A stretch of DNA of 64,000 nucleotides from Rhizobium leguminosarum bv. trifolii WSM2297 (GTDB lineage: Bacteria > Pseudomonadota > Alphaproteobacteria > Rhizobiales > Rhizobiaceae), in contig NZ_JH719395.1 in NCBI RefSeq assembly GCF_000271845.1, positions 401,011-465,010 of the forward strand. Reading direction: 5' to 3'. The stretch's first letter is position 1. Every line of letters starts with the position of its first letter. A model generated the notes under the pieces. The model saw only the letters and a program-made list of their open reading frames with translations, was not told the origin of the DNA and searched no databases. Positions 46,698 to 56,175 of this stretch are shown here, piece after piece. A program made the position numbers and the translations under genes.

Positions 46698-49352
46698 TCA
46701 GCTCTTTTTCGATTTCGCGGGCGCTTTCGCCTTGGTTGCCTTTGGCTTGGCTGCCGTCTTCGTTGCCTTGGTTGCAGCGGCAGCCGCCTTCGGCTTGGCC
46801 TTTGCCTTGGCCGCCTTGCCGGCCGGCGCCTTGCCGGCCTTCTCCGTGATCAGCGCCAGCGCTTCCTCGACGGTGATCGCCTGCGGATCCTTGCCCTTCG
46901 GCAGGGTGGCATTGACCTTGCCCCAGTTGACGTAAGGGCCGTACTTGCCGTCGCGAACGGTGATCGGGCCGCCATCCGGATGATCGCCGAGTGCCTTCAG
47001 TGCCGCCGGCGTACCGCGTGAACCCCGGCCCGGCGCCTGGTTGGCCTTTTCGGCAATGACCGTCACGGCGCGGTTGAGGCCGACGGAGAAGACGTCCTCG
47101 ATGCTTTCCAAATTGGCATAGGAACCGTCATGCAGCAGGAACGGTCCATAGCGGCCGATGCCCGACGAGATCATCTTGCCGGATTCCGGATGTTTGCCGA
47201 TATCGCGCGGCAGCGAAATCAAAGCCATCGCCTTTTCATAGTCGATGTCTTCCGGCTTCCAGCCCTTCGGCAGCGAAGCACGCTTGGCTTCCTTGCCGTC
47301 GCCGCGCTGGATATAGGGGCCGAAGCGGCCGGAGCGCAGCGTCAGTTCCTCGCCGGTCGTCGGATCGGTGCCGAGGTTCTTCGGCTCGTTGAGGGCTGCA
47401 CCATCCGCTTCTCCGCCGTTTTCGGAGGAAAGTTGGCGGGTGTAATTGCATTCCGGATAGTTCGAGCAGCCGACGAAGGCGCCGTATTTGCCGAGCTTCA
47501 GCGACAGGTTGCCGGTGCCGCAGACCTGGCAGATCCTGGGATCACTGCCGTCTTCCCGCTTCGGGAAGACCAGCGGCGCCAGCGCCTCGTTCAGCGAATC
47601 GAGCACATTGGTGACGCGCAGTTCCTTGGTGTCTTCGATCTGGGCGAAGAAATCCTTCCAGAAATCGCGCAGCACCTGCTTCCAGTTCAGCTCGCCGGCG
47701 GAAATCCGGTCGAGCTTTTCCTCGAGATCGGCGGTGAAGTCGTATTCGACATATTTGGTGAAGAAGCTTTCGAGGAAAGCCGTCACCAGCCGGCCTTTGG
47801 CCTGCGGGATCAGCTTGCGCTTGTCGATCGTCACATAGTCGCGGTCGCGCAGGGTCGCCAGCGTCGCGGCATAGGTGGAGGGGCGGCCGATGCCGAGCTC
47901 TTCCATCTTCTTGATCAGCGAGGCTTCCGAATAACGCGGCGGCGGCTCGGTGAAATGTTGCGTCGAATTGATCTTCTGCTTGGCGAGGTTCTCGCGCGCA
48001 TTGATCTCCGGCAGGCGGCCATCCTCGTCGCCGTCGTCGCTCTGCTCGCCGTCTTCCTTCTGGTCGGTATAGGCGGCGATGAAGCCGTCGAAGCGGATGA
48101 CCGAACCGACGGCGCGCAGGCCGGCCTTCTCGCCCTTGTTGTCGGCGGTGATTTCAGCCGTCGTGCGCTCGATTTCGGCCGACGCCATCTGGCTGGCGAT
48201 GCCGCGTTTCCAGATCAGGTCATAGAGCCGAATCTGGTCGGCATCGAGGAATTTGCGGACGCGGTCAGGGGTCCGGTCGAAATCGGTCGGACGGATCGCT
48301 TCGTGCGCTTCCTGGGCGTTCTTCGCCTTGGTAGAATAGAAGCGCGCCTTGTCAGGCATGTAACGTTCGCCGAACTGGTCGACGATGGCGCGCCGCGCCG
48401 CATCGATCGCCTCCGGCGCCATCTGCACGCCGTCGGTTCGCATATAGGTGATGAGACCGACCGTCTCGCCGCCGATATCGACGCCTTCATAGAGTTTCTG
48501 GGCGACCTGCATGGTGCGCGAGGCGGAGAATCCGAGATTGGAGGAGGCGGCCTGCTGCAGCGTCGAGGTGGTAAACGGCGGTCCCGGGTTGCGCTTGACC
48601 GGTTTGGCCTCGACCGTGTCGACGACATAGCTTGCGCCGTCGAGCAGTGTCTTCAGCCGGCCGGCTTCCTCGCCATTGCCGATCGCCCGCGGCTGCAGCC
48701 GTTTGCCGTTCGCCGAAACCAGCTTTGCCTCGAACTCGTCGCCGCGCGGCGTCTTCAGAAGTGCCGAGATGTTCCAGTATTCTTCCGAAATGAAGCGCTC
48801 GATCTCGGATTCGCGATCGCAGACCAGGCGAAGCGCCACGGACTGGACACGGCCGGCCGAACGCGCGCCGGGCAGCTTGCGCCACAGAACCGGCGAAAGA
48901 TTGAAGCCGACGAGATAGTCGAGCGCACGGCGGGCCAGATAGGCGTCGACCAGCGGCACGTCGATGTCGCGCGGATCGGCCATCGCGTCGAGCACCGCCT
49001 TCTTGGTGATCGCGTTGAAGACGACGCGCTTGACCGGCTTGCCGTTCAGCACCCGCTTCTTGTTGAGCATGTCGAGCACGTGCCAGGAAATCGCTTCGCC
49101 TTCGCGATCCGGGTCGGTCGCGAGAAACAGGCCGTCGGAGGATTTCACCGCGTCGGCGATATCCTTCATCCGCTTGGCCGAGGCGCCGTCGACCTCCCAA
49201 AGCATTTCGAAATCCTGATCGGGGAGGACCGAGCCATCCTTGGCAGGCAGATCGCGCACATGGCCGAAGGAGGCGAGCACTTTGTATCCTGAACCCAGAT
49301 ACTTGTTGATCGTCTTGGCCTTGGCAGGCGATTCCACCACTACAACATTCAT
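46698..49352 (-). CDS. topA: DNA topoisomerase I
   Basis: An 884-residue type IA topoisomerase that relaxes negative supercoils. The TOPRIM domain starts at MNVVVVESPAKAKTINKYLG, with acidic residues in LATDPDREGEAISWH. The active-site Tyr is in GLITYMRTDGVQM. One C-terminal zinc-type repeat has CQVCGTGNLSLKLGKYGAFVG and CSNYPEC. Further Topo-C repeats (GRFGPYIQ, GRYGPFLL, GKYGPYVNWG) and a Lys/Ala-rich tail follow. It shares a transcript with rnr downstream. The 248 bases upstream of its start hold no gene and presumably the promoter. Confidence 0.97.
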   Translation of the reverse strand: MNVVVVESPAKAKTINKYLGSGYKVLASFGHVRDLPAKDGSVLPDQDFEMLWEVDGASAKRMKDIADAVKSSDGLFLATDPDREGEAISWHVLDMLNKKRVLNGKPVKRVVFNAITKKAVLDAMADPRDIDVPLVDAYLARRALDYLVGFNLSPVLWRKLPGARSAGRVQSVALRLVCDRESEIERFISEEYWNISALLKTPRGDEFEAKLVSANGKRLQPRAIGNGEEAGRLKTLLDGASYVVDTVEAKPVKRNPGPPFTTSTLQQAASSNLGFSASRTMQVAQKLYEGVDIGGETVGLITYMRTDGVQMAPEAIDAARRAIVDQFGERYMPDKARFYSTKAKNAQEAHEAIRPTDFDRTPDRVRKFLDADQIRLYDLIWKRGIASQMASAEIERTTAEITADNKGEKAGLRAVGSVIRFDGFIAAYTDQKEDGEQSDDGDEDGRLPEINARENLAKQKINSTQHFTEPPPRYSEASLIKKMEELGIGRPSTYAATLATLRDRDYVTIDKRKLIPQAKGRLVTAFLESFFTKYVEYDFTADLEEKLDRISAGELNWKQVLRDFWKDFFAQIEDTKELRVTNVLDSLNEALAPLVFPKREDGSDPRICQVCGTGNLSLKLGKYGAFVGCSNYPECNYTRQLSSENGGEADGAALNEPKNLGTDPTTGEELTLRSGRFGPYIQRGDGKEAKRASLPKGWKPEDIDYEKAMALISLPRDIGKHPESGKMISSGIGRYGPFLLHDGSYANLESIEDVFSVGLNRAVTVIAEKANQAPGRGSRGTPAALKALGDHPDGGPITVRDGKYGPYVNWGKVNATLPKGKDPQAITVEEALALITEKAGKAPAGKAAKAKAKPKAAAAATKATKTAAKPKATKAKAPAKSKKS

Positions 49353-49600
49353 GATGATTCTCTAAAAAAGGAAACGACGCCGGCGTTGAAGCCAGCGCGA
49401 CACACACCGTAACTTGGATACCGGCCTTCCGACATGGACAGGGAAATCGCTGCGGTCAAGGGGTTTGCTACAATTTTACCTCTTGCATCTGTTGCAATCG
49501 AAGCAAGATTCACGGCGAAAAACAATTGTTGATTGCGTCGCCACCATTTTCGACACGCAGTTCCTGCAATCGCAGAGCCGCTCTCTCTTAGGGGTACGGC

Positions 49601-50743
49601 TCAATCGGAAAGCGAAATGAGGCTGCCCTGATGCCGGTGCAGCCGGCCCGCTATGTCGAGTTCCAGCAGGATGAGATAGACCGCCGATGCCGATAAGCCG
49701 GTATGGCGGATAATGTCGTCGATCTCGACCGGTGTTGGCCCGAGCGCATCGACGATGCGGCTGCGATCCGTTTCGTCGGGCGGCATCGTTATTGCCCCGC
49801 CCTCACGCGGCGGTTCCTCCGCCATCGACGACGGGAAGAGATCGAATTGCGCCAGCGGCGCCAGGGCCTCGATGACATCGGCGGGTGCGGTGACGATCGA
49901 AGCACCGTCCTTCAGCAGGCCGTTGGTGCCGTGGCAGCGCGGGTCGAGCGGTGAGCCGGGCACGGCAAACACCAGCCGGCCGAACTCGCCGGCAAGGCGT
50001 GCGGTAATCAGCGATCCCGAGCGCGTTGCCGCTTCGACCACCACGAGACCGAGCGCGATGCCGGCGATCAGCCGGTTCCGGCGCGGGAAATCGCGGGCGC
50101 GGGGCTCCCAGCCGAAGGGCATTTCGCTCACCGCCAGGCCGTTGCCGCCGGTGATCTCCTCGAGCAGGCCGATATTCTCCGGCGGGTAGGGCTGGTCGAG
50201 ACCACCGGCAAGGGCTGCGATCGTGCCCGTTTCGAGGCTTGCCCGATGCGCCGCGGTGTCGATGCCGCGCGCGAGGCCCGAGACCACGGTATATCCAGCC
50301 CGGCCGCAGTCGCGCGCTACCATTGCCGCAAATTTGGCGCCGGCGATCGAGGCATTGCGCGAGCCGACGATACCGACGGCCGGTCGTTTGCCAGCGGCCA
50401 GCGCGCCCTTGACGGCCAAGAGCGGCGGCGCGCCGTCGATCTGCTTCAGCGATTGCGGATAGTCCGGCTCGCCGATGCCGACGAAGCGGGCGCCGAAACG
50501 ATGCGCCGCCTCCAGTTCCCGATGCGCCTCGGCCTCGCTGGCGATGCGGATGGCCCGCGTGGCGCCGCCTCGCGCTGAAAGCTCCGGCAGCGCTGCAAGG
50601 GCGGCCTCGGCCGAACCGAAATGATTGATGAGGTCACGAAAGGTGGCGGGGCCGATATTGTCGGAACGGATGAGACGCAGCCAGGCAATGCGTTGCCGGT
50701 CGCTCAGCACAGTGCCTTTTGATCCCGCCCCCGGCGCATCCAT
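49601..50743 (-). CDS. dprA: DNA-processing protein DprA
   Basis: A 380-residue protein that loads RecA on incoming single-stranded DNA during transformation. The Rossmann-like core shows [29 protein letters not shown] and [14 protein letters not shown]. An N-terminal helix-hairpin-helix-like part and a C-terminal winged-helix domain (about residues 315-375) are present. The start at 50743 overlaps the plsY stop by one base (TAATG). A longer frame within plsY is rejected. Natural transformation is not established in rhizobia, so its role there is open. Confidence 0.94.
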   Translation of the reverse strand: MDAPGAGSKGTVLSDRQRIAWLRLIRSDNIGPATFRDLINHFGSAEAALAALPELSARGGATRAIRIASEAEAHRELEAAHRFGARFVGIGEPDYPQSLKQIDGAPPLLAVKGALAAGKRPAVGIVGSRNASIAGAKFAAMVARDCGRAGYTVVSGLARGIDTAAHRASLETGTIAALAGGLDQPYPPENIGLLEEITGGNGLAVSEMPFGWEPRARDFPRRNRLIAGIALGLVVVEAATRSGSLITARLAGEFGRLVFAVPGSPLDPRCHGTNGLLKDGASIVTAPADVIEALAPLAQFDLFPSSMAEEPPREGGAITMPPDETDRSRIVDALGPTPVEIDDIIRHTGLSASAVYLILLELDIAGRLHRHQGSLISLSD

Positions 50744-51363
50744 TATCCCTTTGCCCCGATCTTGCTTTCCGTCCCGCCCATCAGGCGGGAAATATTCGCC
50801 CTGTGCTTCCAGTAGGAGATCAGCGTCATGATCGCCATGACGGCTGCAACCTTCTCGTTGCCGAGTATCCACAGTGCAACCGGAATGACAAGCATGGCGA
50901 CCAGCGCCGACAGCGAGGAGTAGCGGGTGGTGAAGGCGACCGCCAGCCAGACGGCGGCAAAGAGCACGACCATGATCGGCGCGACGCCGAGCAGGGTGCC
51001 GATATAGGTGGCGACACCCTTGCCGCCCTTGAAGCCGATCCAGACCGGGAAGAGATGGCCGATGAAGGCGAAGAAACCGGCGATGATCGCAGCCTCCTCA
51101 CCGAAGACGTAACCGACGACCCAGGCCGCCGCCGACGCCTTCAGCGCATCGAGCAGCAGCGTCGCCGCGGCAAGCTTGCGGTTTCCGGTTCTGAGCACGT
51201 TGGTCGCGCCGATATTGCCGGAGCCGATGCTGCGCACATCGCCGAGGCCGGCGGCGCGCGTGAGGATCAGGCCGAATGGGATCGAGCCGAAGAGATAGCC
51301 GATGACAGCGGCGGCAAGCGCGACCGGCAGGGTGATCTGCCATGACATGAGATTGGATAACAT
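50743..51363 (-). CDS. plsY: Glycerol-3-phosphate acyltransferase PlsY
   Basis: A 206-residue membrane acyltransferase that uses acyl-phosphate to make lysophosphatidate, the first step of phospholipid synthesis. Three conserved motifs are visible: [25 protein letters not shown], and [19 protein letters not shown]. Further hydrophobic segments give at least five helices. The start at 51363 matches rhizobial homologues; an ATG five codons later is possible. It is 57 bases after the pyrC gene and coupled to dprA. Confidence 0.95.
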   Translation of the reverse strand: MLSNLMSWQITLPVALAAAVIGYLFGSIPFGLILTRAAGLGDVRSIGSGNIGATNVLRTGNRKLAAATLLLDALKASAAAWVVGYVFGEEAAIIAGFFAFIGHLFPVWIGFKGGKGVATYIGTLLGVAPIMVVLFAAVWLAVAFTTRYSSLSALVAMLVIPVALWILGNEKVAAVMAIMTLISYWKHRANISRLMGGTESKIGAKG

Positions 51364-51420
51364 ATGCCCCCTCGGCCCTCCGTGGCCTATCCTCAGTTCA
51401 GCCGTCTCCTAAAGCGAGCC

Positions 51421-52710
51421 CTAGAGTGTGTGGACAAGCTTTCCCGAGACGTATGTCGCGACGGCCCGCCCGCTGAAGCGCGCATCTTCGAACGGCGTGT
51501 TCTTCGAGCGGGAGAGAAGCATGTCTTTGGCGACAAGCCAAGGCTCATCGAGGTCGATCAGCGTGATATCGGCCGCAGCCCCCGGCTTCAGCGTGCCGGC
51601 ATCGAGGCCGAAAATCTCAGCCGGCCGGGTGGACATGGCGTCGATCAGCCGCATCAGGCTCACCTGGCCGCCGTGATGAAGCCTGAGGGCTGCGGCCAGC
51701 ATGGTTTCGAGGCCGATCGCGCCATCCTCAGCCTCGCCGAAGGGCAGGCGTTTCGTATCGACGTCCTGCGGATCGTGCGAGGACACGATGATGTCGATCG
51801 CGCCGCTTGCCAGCGCCTCGACCATGGCCACCCGGTCGTCTTCCGGGCGCAGCGGTGGATAGAGCTTGAAGAAGGTGCGGTATTCGCCGATGTCGTTTTC
51901 GTTGAGCGCCAGATTGTTGATCGAGATACCTGCGGTGACCTTGGCGCCGCGGCTGCGGGCGCGTTCGATCGCCTCGACCGATTGCGGCACCGAGATCATC
52001 GCGGCGTGATAATGTCCGCGTGTCAGCTCTGCGATCCTGAGATCGCGCTCGAGCGGGATGAGTTCCGCTTCCCTTGGAATGCCGGAGAGCCCGAGCCAGC
52101 TGGCGAAAAGCCCCTCATGCATGACGCCGTTGGCGCCGAGATATTTGTCGCGGGCTTCGCAGGAGATGACGGCGCCGAATTCCCGCGCATAGGTCATTAT
52201 CCGGCGCAGCACCTGCGTGTCGTGGACGCTGGAATGGGCATCGGTGAAGGCGACGGCGCCCGCCTGCATCAGCAGGCCGATCTCCGTCATCTCCTCGCCG
52301 GCAAGGCCCTTGGTGATGGCGGCTGCGGGGTAGACGTTGACGGCGGCCGTATCGCGCGCCGTCTTCTTGACGAATTCGACCAGCGCGATGTCGTCGATAA
52401 CGGGGTCGGTGTCCGGCATCATGATGATCGAGGTGATGCCGCCGGCCGCCGCTGCCCGGCTCGCCGAGGCGATCGTCTCGCGATGTTCGCCGCCGGGTTC
52501 GCCGATATGAACGCGGGCATCGACGAGGCCCGGAGTGGCGACCAGGCCCGTGCAGTCGCGAATGATCGCGCCTTTGGGCGCGCCCTGGTTCTGCGCCGCC
52601 TGCCCGGCGGCAACGATGACCCCGTTTTCGGCGATGATCGTGCCGACTTCGTCGAGCTTGCGCGACGGGTCGACGATGCGAACGTTCTTGAGGACGATCG
52701 GGTTGCTCAT
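51421..52710 (-). CDS. pyrC: Dihydroorotase homologue lacking metal ligands (PyrC'-like)
   Basis: A 429-residue amidohydrolase-fold protein next to pyrB, aligned in length with class I dihydroorotases. The catalytic motifs are lost. The HxH of DxHxHxREPG is Arg66-Val67-His68 followed by Gly70 ([10 protein letters not shown]). The His of the HxxH-S motif is Met238 (HYHAAMIS). The PHH motif is INN at 264-266. The Asp of TDH is Ser311 (SSHDPQ). Such non-catalytic PyrC' proteins assemble with aspartate carbamoyltransferase in Pseudomonas. A true dihydroorotase should then lie elsewhere in the genome. Its ATG overlaps the pyrB stop (ATGA). Confidence 0.9.
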   Translation of the reverse strand: MSNPIVLKNVRIVDPSRKLDEVGTIIAENGVIVAAGQAAQNQGAPKGAIIRDCTGLVATPGLVDARVHIGEPGGEHRETIASASRAAAAGGITSIIMMPDTDPVIDDIALVEFVKKTARDTAAVNVYPAAAITKGLAGEEMTEIGLLMQAGAVAFTDAHSSVHDTQVLRRIMTYAREFGAVISCEARDKYLGANGVMHEGLFASWLGLSGIPREAELIPLERDLRIAELTRGHYHAAMISVPQSVEAIERARSRGAKVTAGISINNLALNENDIGEYRTFFKLYPPLRPEDDRVAMVEALASGAIDIIVSSHDPQDVDTKRLPFGEAEDGAIGLETMLAAALRLHHGGQVSLMRLIDAMSTRPAEIFGLDAGTLKPGAAADITLIDLDEPWLVAKDMLLSRSKNTPFEDARFSGRAVATYVSGKLVHTL

Positions 52711-53663
52711 GCCTTCATTCCATCGCTTCGGGGACCCTGGTTCTGCGAGACGAGCAGTGTCTCCATGACGGCCATGCGCACCGCGACTCCCATTTCCACC
52801 TGTTCGGCAATGACGCTCTGCGGACCGTCGGCCACCTCGGAGGCGATCTCGACCCCGCGGTTCATCGGGCCCGGATGCATGACCAGCGCATCCTCCTTCG
52901 CTGCCTTCAGCGTTTCGGCATCGAGGCCGTAGAAGTGGTAGTATTCGCGCACCGAAGGGACGAAGGCGCCGGACATGCGCTCGCGCTGCAGCCGCAGCAT
53001 CATCACCACGTCTGCATCCTTCAGCCCTTCCTGCATCGAATGGAAGACTTCGACGCCCATCTCGGCGATGCCGGCGGGCAGGAGGGTGGCAGGTGCGACG
53101 ACACGCACGCGCGCGCCCATCGCATTGAGCAGCAGGATATTGGAGCGCGCCACCCGCGAATGCAGCACGTCGCCGCAGATCGCCACGATGATGCGCGAGA
53201 GCTTGCCCTTGGCGCGGCGGATGGTCAGCGCGTCGAGCAGCGCCTGGGTCGGATGTTCATGCTGGCCGTCACCGGCATTGACGACCGAGCAGGAAACCTT
53301 CTGGGCAAGCAGGGCGGCGGCGCCGGCACTCGAATGGCGGATGACCAGCACATCGGGCCGCATCGCATTCAGTGTCATCGCCGTATCGATCAGCGTTTCG
53401 CCTTTTTTCACCGAGGAATTGCCGACCGACATGTTCATGACGTCGGCGCCCAGCCGCTTGCCGGCAAGCTCGAAGGAGGCCTGCGTGCGGGTCGATGCCT
53501 CGAAGAACAGGTTGATCTGCGTCAGCCCGCGCAGCGTCGACGTCTTCTTCTCTCGCTGGCGGCTGATCTTGACGGCCTCGTCGGCCTTGTCGAGCAGATA
53601 GGTGATATCCTGCTCGGTGAGGCCCTTGATGCCGATGAGGTGGCGGTGGGGGAAAAAGACCAT
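52707..53663 (-). CDS. pyrB: Aspartate carbamoyltransferase catalytic subunit
   Basis: A 318-residue enzyme that makes N-carbamoylaspartate, the committed step of pyrimidine synthesis. Carbamoyl-phosphate binding residues are in [12 protein letters not shown] and [11 protein letters not shown]. The mobile loop has SSVKKGETL with Lys. All catalytic motifs are intact, in contrast to the PyrC partner. The start at 53663 ([11 protein letters not shown]) has GAGGCAGG upstream; a longer frame is rejected. No pyrI regulatory gene follows. The overlap with pyrC suggests one stoichiometric complex. Confidence 0.96.
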   Translation of the reverse strand: MVFFPHRHLIGIKGLTEQDITYLLDKADEAVKISRQREKKTSTLRGLTQINLFFEASTRTQASFELAGKRLGADVMNMSVGNSSVKKGETLIDTAMTLNAMRPDVLVIRHSSAGAAALLAQKVSCSVVNAGDGQHEHPTQALLDALTIRRAKGKLSRIIVAICGDVLHSRVARSNILLLNAMGARVRVVAPATLLPAGIAEMGVEVFHSMQEGLKDADVVMMLRLQRERMSGAFVPSVREYYHFYGLDAETLKAAKEDALVMHPGPMNRGVEIASEVADGPQSVIAEQVEMGVAVRMAVMETLLVSQNQGPRSDGMKA

Positions 53664-53842
53664 GACCCTGCCTCTTGCTGTCTCTGGCGGGTCTATAAAG
53701 AGTGCTGCCCGCCGGGGCAAGCATGCGCTGTGGGCAAAGGCTTATGTCCCCATGCATTTTCGCCGAAATTCCGATAGAGCAGAATGAACCGAATCATAAC
53801 TTCCGGTTTCCCTTTGCCGGGTTCTTACACTAGAAGCGAATT

Positions 53843-55501
53843 ATGACCTCCGCCAACCGGACTGACGAAAAACTCGCAGAACTCAACCAGCCGAGCCTGT
53901 GGTCCGGCATCAATGCCTATCGGTCCGATCCGCTGATCGTCGATCTGACGGCGGCCCTGCCGCGCGGCATCCGCGAAGACCTGGAAAATATGGGCCGCTA
54001 CGTCACGTCGCCGGAGGCGCAGGAGCTGGCGCGCATGGCAAACCAGGGCGCACCGCAGCTGCGCACTCATGGTCCGCGCGGCGAGCGCCTCGACGTCGTC
54101 GAATTCCATCCCGCCTGGCACGCGCTGATGCGCCGCTCCATGTCGGTCGGCCTGCATTCTTCCGTCTGGGATCCGCAGGCCGATACCGACGCCAAGGATG
54201 AGGCCCACAAGGTTCGCGCCGCCCGCTTCTATATGACGTCACAGCTGGAGTCCGGCCATCTCTGCCCACTGACGATGACCAGCGCCTCCGTTGCCGCGCT
54301 CTCGGCCTCGCCCGCGATACAGAAGGATTGGGCGCCAAAAATCCTTTCGCGCAAATATGATTCGTCGAACAAACCCGCCATGCAGAAATCCGCCGTCACC
54401 ATCGGCATGGGCATGACGGAAAAGCAGGGCGGCACGGATGTGCGCGCCAACCGCAGCGCTGCCGAAAAGGTCAGCGAAGGCATTTACCGGCTGTCCGGCC
54501 ACAAATGGTTCATGTCCGCTCCGATGAGCGATGCCTTCATCATGCTGGCGCAGACCAAGGAGGGCATGGGCTGCTTCCTCGTGCCGCGTCTGCTGGAGGA
54601 TGGTTCCGCCAACGGCCTGCAGTTCCAGCGGCTGAAGGACAAGGTCGGCAACCGCTCCAATGCCTCTGCCGAAGTGGAGTTCACCGATACTTTCGGTTTC
54701 CTGCTCGGCGGTCCCGATGCCGGCATCCGCACCATTCTCGACATGGTGACGCTGACGCGGCTCGACTGCGCCCTGGCCTCGTCAGGCATGATGCGGGCGT
54801 CGCTCGCCGAGGCCGTGCATCACACCCGCGGCCGCAGCGTTTTCGGCAAGATGCTGGTCAACCAGCCGATCATGACGCGCGTGCTGGCCGACATGGCACT
54901 TGATGTCGCTGCCGCCACCGCGCTCTCCTTCCGTCTTGCCGACGCCTTCGACAAGGCGCGCGGCAATGCCGAGCAGGCGGCCTATGCCCGCGTCATGACG
55001 CCGGTCGCCAAATACTGGTGCTGCAAGATCGCGCCGGCCTTGATCTACGAGGCGATGGAATGCATCGGCGGCAACGGTTACATCGAGGAACGCCCGATCG
55101 CCCGCCATTACCGCGAGGCTCCGGTCAACGCTATCTGGGAAGGCTCCGGCAACGTCATGGCGCTCGACGTGCTGCGGGTGCTCAACCGCGGCAAGGATCT
55201 GTTCGAAACGGTTTTCGCTGGCCTTGCCCGCGATCTCGGCCCCGCCGGCAAGAAGACGATAGACGTTCTGCGCGCCGCAATCGCGCTCTGCGAACAGGAT
55301 GAGGGCGCCGCGCGCCTGCTCGTCGAGCAGCTGGCGCTTGCGGCCGGTGCCGCCGAACTCTATCGGCTAGGCGCTGGGCGCATTGCCGACGCCTTCATCG
55401 AGACGCGCCTTGCCGGCGGCTGGCGCTCCACCTACGGCATGCTCGATTCCCGCTTCGACGCCAGCTACATCGTCGACCTGCTTTATCCGCCGGCGGCCTG
55501 A
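53843..55501 (+). CDS. aidB: AidB-like acyl-CoA dehydrogenase family protein
   Basis: A 552-residue flavoprotein of the acyl-CoA dehydrogenase superfamily. The flavin and substrate region shows GMGMTEKQGGTDVRAN and LSGHKWFMSAPMSDAF. The C-terminal helical domain has YEAMECIGGNGYIEERPIAR, and EGSGNVMALDVLR is present. Length and N-terminal sequence resemble AidB of E. coli (541 residues), which is induced by alkylation and binds DNA. A degradative role on acyl-CoA is possible too. It is divergent from pyrB, with 179 bases between. Confidence 0.88.
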   Translation: MTSANRTDEKLAELNQPSLWSGINAYRSDPLIVDLTAALPRGIREDLENMGRYVTSPEAQELARMANQGAPQLRTHGPRGERLDVVEFHPAWHALMRRSMSVGLHSSVWDPQADTDAKDEAHKVRAARFYMTSQLESGHLCPLTMTSASVAALSASPAIQKDWAPKILSRKYDSSNKPAMQKSAVTIGMGMTEKQGGTDVRANRSAAEKVSEGIYRLSGHKWFMSAPMSDAFIMLAQTKEGMGCFLVPRLLEDGSANGLQFQRLKDKVGNRSNASAEVEFTDTFGFLLGGPDAGIRTILDMVTLTRLDCALASSGMMRASLAEAVHHTRGRSVFGKMLVNQPIMTRVLADMALDVAAATALSFRLADAFDKARGNAEQAAYARVMTPVAKYWCCKIAPALIYEAMECIGGNGYIEERPIARHYREAPVNAIWEGSGNVMALDVLRVLNRGKDLFETVFAGLARDLGPAGKKTIDVLRAAIALCEQDEGAARLLVEQLALAAGAAELYRLGAGRIADAFIETRLAGGWRSTYGMLDSRFDASYIVDLLYPPAA

Positions 55502-55569
55502 CCGCGGGCGGCCGATGATCGCGCTTCGCCGGTATCGAGCCGAGTCATAAGCGCGTTGCGCGGATTGCT

Positions 55570-55740
55570 GCCCCTCACCCTAACCCTCTCCCCGAAAAAA
55601 CGGGGCGAGGGGACGTGCCCTGCGAGAGCGAGGAGGGAACAGAGAGGTCACGGCATATCCCCTTCGCCCCGTTTACGGGGGTCCGAAGGACGGGTCGAGA
55701 CCCGTGGCTCGACCCCGGGCGGTGCCGGCAGGCGGATGAA
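55570..55740. repeat. RIME-like intergenic mosaic repeat, copy 3
   Basis: It starts CCCCTCACCCTAACCCTCTC and ends GGTGCCGGCAGGCGGATGAA, and it carries the GGTCCGAAGGACGGGTCGAG block shared with copy 1. Its right end cuts into the remains of vapC. Inverted repeats such as CCCCGAAAAAACGGGGCGAG lie near the left end. Confidence 0.75.
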
Positions 55741-55829
55741 GGGGCTGCTGTCGGCGATCTCTGGATCAGACTGGCCGCACCTATCCCGCGCAGATGCACG
55801 ATCCAAGACCGGCTGCGGACGACGATCAC
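55741..55829 (-). pseudogene. vapC: vapC toxin remnant
   Basis: The GTG at 55829 overlaps the vapB stop by four bases (GTGA), the classic vapBC arrangement. The first codons read VIVVRSRSWIVHLRG, clearly derived from the PIN-domain start VIVVDSSVWIDHLRG. The first catalytic Asp is changed to Arg, and a later Asp to Val. After about 15 codons the similarity stops, and within 45 bases the RIME repeat begins. At least 85% of the toxin is missing. Confidence 0.7.
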
Positions 55830-56035
55830 CGTTTGTCGTCCGGCTGGTCGCAACGTATCTCGTCCAGGTCGCCTTCCCAGTCTGCCCCTGCGAGATCTGC
55901 GATCGCATTTTTCCGGCGGTGCCTCTCGATGAGTATTCGCAGAGCCTGTTCGACGGCGGCCTCTTTTGTCGCCGATCCCGTGACGATCATTGCTGCGTCG
56001 ATCAAGTCATCATCGATATCGATCGTTGTCCGCAT
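55826..56035 (-). CDS. vapB: VapB-family antitoxin (orphan)
   Basis: A 69-residue protein with the ribbon-helix-helix-like start MRTTIDIDDDLIDAAMIVTG and the helix SATKEAAVEQALRILIERHRR. It ends in an acidic toxin-binding tail (DWEGDLDEIR). This fits the VapB group paired with PIN toxins. GAGGTGG precedes the ATG at 56035. Its own toxin is destroyed, so it now can only autoregulate, neutralise a toxin from another locus, or decay. A longer frame from 56155 runs through the rne terminator and is rejected. Confidence 0.82.
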   Translation of the reverse strand: MRTTIDIDDDLIDAAMIVTGSATKEAAVEQALRILIERHRRKNAIADLAGADWEGDLDEIRCDQPDDKR

Positions 56036-56046
56036 GACCACCTCGA

Positions 56047-56071
56047 GTGTACCGATATCGTGAAGGTACAC
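56047..56071 (-). promoter_or_regulatory. Candidate VapB operator
   Basis: GTGTACC (56047-56053) and GGTACAC (56065-56071) form an inverted repeat with an 11-base spacer, starting 12 bases upstream of the vapB ATG. VapB-type antitoxins bind such inverted repeats over their own promoter. The assignment rests on position and symmetry only. Confidence 0.45.
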
Positions 56072-56116
56072 GCCCAGCCCTCGGGATTCAACTTCGCTAA
56101 AGAAGCATCGCCACAA

Positions 56117-56150
56117 ACAAAAATCCGGCCGCGTCGCCGCGGCCGGATTG
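56117..56150 (-). terminator. Terminator of rne
   Basis: AATCCGGCCGCG (56123-56134) pairs perfectly with CGCGGCCGGATT (56139-56150) around a four-base loop. On the minus strand it is followed by TTTTTGTTT. It lies 25 bases after the rne stop and separates rne from vapB. Confidence 0.85.
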
Positions 56151-56175
56151 ATCATTTACGTCCGAAAATCAGCGT

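Noticed and set aside
47130..49292. A 720-codon plus-strand frame opposite topA
   Set aside because: Arg/Ala/Gly/Asp-biased shadow of topA without signals for translation.
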